Assembly (NCBI GenBank): GCA_963707145.1
Contig: CAVPOQ010000005.1
Location: 62,001 to 126,000 of the forward strand
Reading direction: 5' to 3'
Length of the DNA stretch: 64,000 bases
Origin: RPQJ01 sp963707145
GTDB taxonomy: Bacteria; Pseudomonadota; Gammaproteobacteria; Steroidobacterales; Steroidobacteraceae
The notes beneath the pieces are model-generated. The model saw only the letters and a program-made list of their open reading frames with translations. It did no database searches and was not told where the DNA came from. This document shows, piece by piece, positions 60,491 through 64,000 of this stretch. Within the stretch, counting starts at the first letter, position 1. Every line of letters begins with the position of its first letter. The position numbers were made by a program, and so were the translations under genes.

Positions 60491-62401
60491 TCACGCCGCT
60501 CCCGGGCGGCGGCGAGCGGCCGCCCGGGCAGCCGCCGGCGCCGGCCAGAGCCGGGCCACCGTCCGCTCCAGACCGGCGACGTCGAGACCGGCCATGACCA
60601 GGCAGTCCTCGCGCGACCCGTGCTCGATGAAGCGGTCGGGAATGCCGACGTGCCGGACGTCGCGCTCGATGCCGTGCGCGGCGAGGCACTCGCTCACGCC
60701 GCTGCCGGCGCCGCCGGCCACGGCGTTTTCCTCGACGGTGACGATGCGCTCGTGCGAGTGCGCGAGCCGGCAGACCAGTTCTTCGTCGAGCGGCTTCACG
60801 AAACGCATGTTCACGAGCGTCGCGTCGAGCCGCTCGGCGAGCGCCACGCAGGGCGCCACCATCGAGCCGAAGGCGAGCAGCAGCAGCCCGCTGCGGCCCT
60901 CGCGGCGAAGCTCGGCCTTGCCGACGGGCAGCGCCGACATCTGCGATTCGGGACGCACGCCGGGGCCCTGGCCGCGCGGGTAACGGACTGCCGCCGGTGC
61001 ATCGAGCGTCACCGCCGTGTACAGCATCTGGCGGCACTCGTTCTCGTCGGCCGGGGCCATCACGACCATGTTCGGGACGCAGCGCAGGTAGCTCAGGTCG
61101 AAGGCGCCCTGGTGCGTCGCGCCGTCGCCGCCCACCAGTCCGCCGCGGTCGATGGCGAAAGTCACGGGCAGGTTCTGCAGCGCGACGTCGTGGATCAGCT
61201 GGTCGTAGGCCCGCTGCAGGAACGTCGAGTAGATCGCCACCACGGGCCGCATGCCTTCGCAGGCGAAGCCGGCGGCGAGCGTCACGGCATGCTGCTCGGC
61301 GATCGCGACGTCGAAGTAGCGGTTCGGGAAGCGCTTCGAGAACTCCACGAGTCCCGAGCCCTCGCGCATCGCAGGCGTGATGCCCACCACGCGCGGGTCG
61401 CGCTCGGCCATGTCGCACAGCCACTGACCGAACACCTGCGAGTAGGCGGGGCCGGTGCTCTTCTCCTTGAAGATCGTCCCGCTGGACGGGTCGAAGGGAC
61501 CGGGGCCGTGCCACTTGATCGGATCGGCCTCCGCGGGCGCGTAGCCCTTGCCCTTGCGCGTCACGACGTGCAGCAGCTGCGGGCCCTGCAGGTCGCGCTG
61601 GTTGCGCAGCGTGCCCACCAGCGCGCCGAGGTCGTGGCCGTCGATCGGCCCGATGTAGTTGAATCCCATCTCCTCGAACATCGTGCCGGGCAGCACCATG
61701 CCCTTCATGTGCTCCTCGGAGCGCCGGGCGAGTTCCCACACGGTGGGCATGCGGCGCAGGATCTTCTTGCTGCCCTCGCGCAGCGAGGCGTAGGTCTTCC
61801 CGGCGAGGATGCGCGCGAAGTAGTTCGACATCGCGCCCACGTTTTCCGAGATGGACATGTCGTTGTCGTTGAGCACGACCAGCATGTCGACGTCGAGCGC
61901 GCCGGCGTGATTGAGTGCCTCGAAGGCCTGCCCGGCGCTCATGGCGCCGTCGCCGATCACGGCGACCACGCGGCGCCGCTCGCCGGAGTGCGCCGCGGCG
62001 ATCGCCATGCCGAGCGCGGCGCTGATCGAGGTGCTCGAGTGGCCGACCCCGAAGGTGTCGTACTCGCTCTCGCGGCGGCTCGGGAAGGGCGCCAGCCCGT
62101 CCTTGAGCTTGATGGTCTGCAGGCGGTCGCGGCGCCCGGTGAGCACCTTGTGCGGGTAGGCCTGGTGGCCGACGTCCCAGACCAGCCGGTCGTGCGGCGT
62201 GTCGTACACGTAATGCAGGGCGATGGTGAGCTCTACCGTCCCGAGCCCGGCCGCGAAGTGGCCGCCCATCTGGCTCACGCCCTGGATCAGGAACTGGCGC
62301 AGCTCGCCCGCCAGCGGCCCGAGCTGGGACGCCGGCAGACGCCGCAGATCGGCGGGCGAATCGATCCTCGACAGCAGCGGGTAGGCGACGTCGGTCGGCA
62401 T
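60491..62401 (-). CDS. dxs: 1-Deoxy-D-xylulose-5-phosphate synthase
   Basis: This thiamine-diphosphate enzyme catalyses the first step of the MEP isoprenoid pathway. The 636 residues show VWDVGHQAYPHKVLTG, the Mg/ThDP motif GDGAMSAGQAFEALN...NDNDMSIS, HAVTLAAGFA, DRGGLVGGDGATHQGAFD and MAPADENECR. It lies between ispA (upstream) and folE2. Confidence 0.96.
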   Translation of the reverse strand: MPTDVAYPLLSRIDSPADLRRLPASQLGPLAGELRQFLIQGVSQMGGHFAAGLGTVELTIALHYVYDTPHDRLVWDVGHQAYPHKVLTGRRDRLQTIKLKDGLAPFPSRRESEYDTFGVGHSSTSISAALGMAIAAAHSGERRRVVAVIGDGAMSAGQAFEALNHAGALDVDMLVVLNDNDMSISENVGAMSNYFARILAGKTYASLREGSKKILRRMPTVWELARRSEEHMKGMVLPGTMFEEMGFNYIGPIDGHDLGALVGTLRNQRDLQGPQLLHVVTRKGKGYAPAEADPIKWHGPGPFDPSSGTIFKEKSTGPAYSQVFGQWLCDMAERDPRVVGITPAMREGSGLVEFSKRFPNRYFDVAIAEQHAVTLAAGFACEGMRPVVAIYSTFLQRAYDQLIHDVALQNLPVTFAIDRGGLVGGDGATHQGAFDLSYLRCVPNMVVMAPADENECRQMLYTAVTLDAPAAVRYPRGQGPGVRPESQMSALPVGKAELRREGRSGLLLLAFGSMVAPCVALAERLDATLVNMRFVKPLDEELVCRLAHSHERIVTVEENAVAGGAGSGVSECLAAHGIERDVRHVGIPDRFIEHGSREDCLVMAGLDVAGLERTVARLWPAPAAARAAARRRPGAA

Positions 62402-62440
62402 GGGCGCGCAGTTTAACCCAGCGGGGTACCGGCCACCGGC

Positions 62441-63337
62441 CTAGCGCCGGCGCGTCAGCAGCCATGCGGCCAGCGCCGCGAGCGGGCCGCGATCCCAGCC
62501 GTGTGCCTCGAGATGGCGCGCCGCCTGCCCATGCAGTTCGGCGACTCGCGCCCGCGCCGCTTGCAGCCCGGCCACCGCCGGGTACGTCGGCATGGCGCGC
62601 GCCTCGTCGCTGCCGGTCGGGCGCCCGGTGAGCGCGGCGTCGCCCTCCACGTCGAGGATGTCGTCCTGTACCTGGAAGGCGAGTCCGACGGCGGCGCCGA
62701 AGCCATCCAGCGCGTCGAGCCGGCGTGCGTCGAGGTCCGGCGCGCAGTGCGCAGCCATCATCACGCTGGCGCGGATCAGGGCGCCCGTCTTGAGGGCATG
62801 GATGCGCTCGATCTCTTCGATGGCAAGGGAGCGGCCCTCGGCGGCCAGGTCGAGCGCCTGCCCGCCGGCCATGCCTGCGGTGCCGCTCGCCTCGGCCAGC
62901 GTCTCGATCAGGCGCACCCGCGTCGCCGCGTCCGCGGGGCCGTGGGGGTGGCAGGCGAGGATCTTGAACGCCAGCACCTGCAGCGAGTCGCCGGCCAGGA
63001 TCGCCGTCGCCTCGTCGAAGGCGCGATGGCAGGTCGGTCGGCCGCGGCGCAGGTCGTCGTCGTCCATGGCCGGCAGGTCGTCGTGGACCAGCGAGTAGGC
63101 GTGGATCAGCTCGACGGCGCAGGCCGCCGCATCGACGCACCCGGCAGGGACGCCGAGCGTCTCGGCCGTCGCATACACCAGTGCGGGCCGGATGCGCTTG
63201 CCGGGACCCAGCACGCTGTAGCGCTGCGCCGCGTGCAGGCGCTGTGGCAGCAGTGAGTCGGCGGGCAGCCAGCGCTCGAGCTCGGCCTCGACCCGGCCCT
63301 GCCAGCCGAGGAGGCGATCGCCAAGGGAGTCGTTCAT
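62441..63337 (-). CDS. ispA: Farnesyl diphosphate synthase
   Basis: The enzyme condenses IPP with DMAPP and GPP to make farnesyl diphosphate. The 298 residues contain the first aspartate-rich motif HDDLPAMDDDDLRRGRPT (DDxxxxD) and the second FQVQDDILDVEGD (DDxxD), with the basic GKRIRPALVYATAE. It starts 27 bases after xseB. Confidence 0.96.
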   Translation of the reverse strand: MNDSLGDRLLGWQGRVEAELERWLPADSLLPQRLHAAQRYSVLGPGKRIRPALVYATAETLGVPAGCVDAAACAVELIHAYSLVHDDLPAMDDDDLRRGRPTCHRAFDEATAILAGDSLQVLAFKILACHPHGPADAATRVRLIETLAEASGTAGMAGGQALDLAAEGRSLAIEEIERIHALKTGALIRASVMMAAHCAPDLDARRLDALDGFGAAVGLAFQVQDDILDVEGDAALTGRPTGSDEARAMPTYPAVAGLQAARARVAELHGQAARHLEAHGWDRGPLAALAAWLLTRRR

Positions 63338-63364
63338 GTGTTGAGGCGCGGCCCGCGCGGCCGC

Positions 63365-63610
63365 TCAGTCAGCGGCATCGGCCGGGAATGGCTCGGGCGT
63401 CGCATCCGGGTTCTTCTGCAGCAGGATCTCGACCTTCTGCTCGGCCTGCTTGAGCGAATCCTGACAGGCGCGCGCGAGCTCGATGCCGCGTGCGAACTGC
63501 TTGAGCGCGTCCTCGAGCGGCAACTCGCCGTGCTCGAGCCGTTCGACCACGGCCTCGAGTTCGCCGAGCGCCTGTTCGAAATCCGGGGTCTTGCCTTTCC
63601 TGCTCGTCAC
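63365..63610 (-). CDS. xseB: Exodeoxyribonuclease VII small subunit
   Basis: XseB joins XseA to degrade single-stranded DNA. The 81-residue acidic, helical protein reads TPDFEQALGELEAVVERLEHGELPLEDALKQFARGIELA. The GTG start at 63610 is supported by GGGAGG ending seven bases upstream and by the family N-terminus; the frame is open further upstream. It heads the xseB-ispA-dxs-folE2 run. Confidence 0.94.
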   Translation of the reverse strand: MTSRKGKTPDFEQALGELEAVVERLEHGELPLEDALKQFARGIELARACQDSLKQAEQKVEILLQKNPDATPEPFPADAAD

Positions 63611-63760
63611 ATGGACCTCCCGTGGCGGCGCAGCCTTGCACAGCGCTCCCGAACGGGTCAACGCCGCGAAACCGCAATACCGGACAGCCCGCATCGCCCG
63701 CTCGATGCAAACGATCTAGCCTGCTGCAACGCTTGCGGTGCGCGCGAGATTGCGATTAAC

Positions 63761-63775
63761 TTAGAACGAGTCTAA
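63761..63775 (+). promoter_or_regulatory. Inverted repeat before the rubrerythrin gene
   Basis: TTAGA and TCTAA flank ACGAG, a perfect 5-5-5 dyad 45 bases before the rubrerythrin ATG, in an AT-rich stretch. Symmetry and position suit an operator for a peroxide- or iron-responsive regulator (Fur/PerR type), but the spacing differs from the standard boxes. Confidence 0.35.
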
Positions 63776-63819
63776 ACAGCTCTCGCCGCCGCGGCGAGCG
63801 TCATTCCCCGGAGGTACCC

Positions 63820-64000
63820 ATGAGCAACTTGAAGGGCACGAAGACCGAGCAGAACCTGAAGGACGCGTTTGCCGGCGAGTCGCAGGCCAATCGCCGCTAC
63901 CTGTATTTCGCCCAGAAGGCCGACGTCGAGGGCTTCAACGACGTCGCATCCGTGTTCCGTTCGACGGCGGAAGGCGAGACCGGCCACGCGCACGGTCACC
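63820..64000 (+). CDS. Rubrerythrin (N-terminal part, cut by window end)
   Basis: The first 60 residues read MSNLKGTKTEQNLKDAFAGE, then SQANRRYLYFAQKADVEG and STAEGETGHAHGH, the ferritin-like di-iron start of rubrerythrin with its Glu and ExxH ligands. The protein detoxifies peroxide. GGAGGT lies four bases before the ATG. The remainder lies outside the window. A dyad upstream may regulate it. Confidence 0.92.
   Translation, partial: MSNLKGTKTEQNLKDAFAGESQANRRYLYFAQKADVEGFNDVASVFRSTAEGETGHAHGH

Overview
The window is chromosomal DNA from a high-G+C gammaproteobacterium. The evidence is the gene order glyA-nrdR-ribD-ribE-ribB-ribH-nusB-thiL-pgpA, an xseB-ispA-dxs cluster, a DUF1820 gene, a CrbS/CrbR-type two-component pair, a Pat/YfiQ-type acetyltransferase and a DcaP-type porin. 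A WS/DGAT wax-ester synthase and a PEP-CTERM protein suggest an environmental lineage of the Nevskiales/Steroidobacterales kind, but the sequence alone does not settle the family. No prophage, insertion sequence, CRISPR array or rRNA was seen.

Layout. 0-10 kb: end of an unidentified gene, sstT, three small minus-strand envelope/stress-type genes, a secreted DUF3011 repeat protein, a wax-ester synthase, a phospholipase-D-type lipoprotein, and an overlapping pair of lipoproteins (alpha/beta hydrolase plus LssY_C). 10-18.8 kb: a histidine kinase with an ABC-substrate-binding-like sensor and a FixJ-type regulator. They are followed by four exported proteins in one direction: arylsulfatase, HAD phosphatase, NHL-repeat protein and an outer-membrane channel-like protein. 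18.8-32.7 kb: a short-chain acyl-CoA block. prpE and a histone-deacetylase-family gene run one way and the lysine acetyltransferase patZ runs the other. Two MDR dehydrogenases, a DcaP porin and the divergent crbR/crbS-like regulators follow. 32.8-40 kb: serS, tRNA-Ser(UGA), a PEP-CTERM protein behind a sigma-54-type promoter, and two secreted-protein genes with homologous long leaders, one of them a subtilase. 40-50.5 kb: an orphan T6SS-type FHA protein, DUF1820, purL, two hypotheticals, hutH and ettA. 50.5-51.1 kb: gene-free, with two inverted copies of a structured repeat. 51.1-59.6 kb: glyA, nrdR and the riboflavin/nusB/thiL/pgpA operon, ending in a Ser/Thr kinase with a cyclic-nucleotide-binding domain. 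59.6-64 kb: minus-strand xseB-ispA-dxs-folE2, then the start of a rubrerythrin gene.

How it fits together. The 18.8-32.7 kb block joins an acyl-CoA synthetase, its likely acetylating enzyme, a candidate deacylase, a porin and the two-component system that controls acetate use in related bacteria. The 51-63 kb blocks are conserved housekeeping: one-carbon, flavin, thiamine, folate and isoprenoid cofactors.

Reading caution. Six clearly conserved genes (prpE, the 36.5-kb secreted protein, the subtilase, purL, ribD, thiL) are broken by what look like single-base insertions, eight in all. Because purL, ribD and thiL are otherwise intact, consensus errors are the simplest explanation. These genes are annotated here across the shift.
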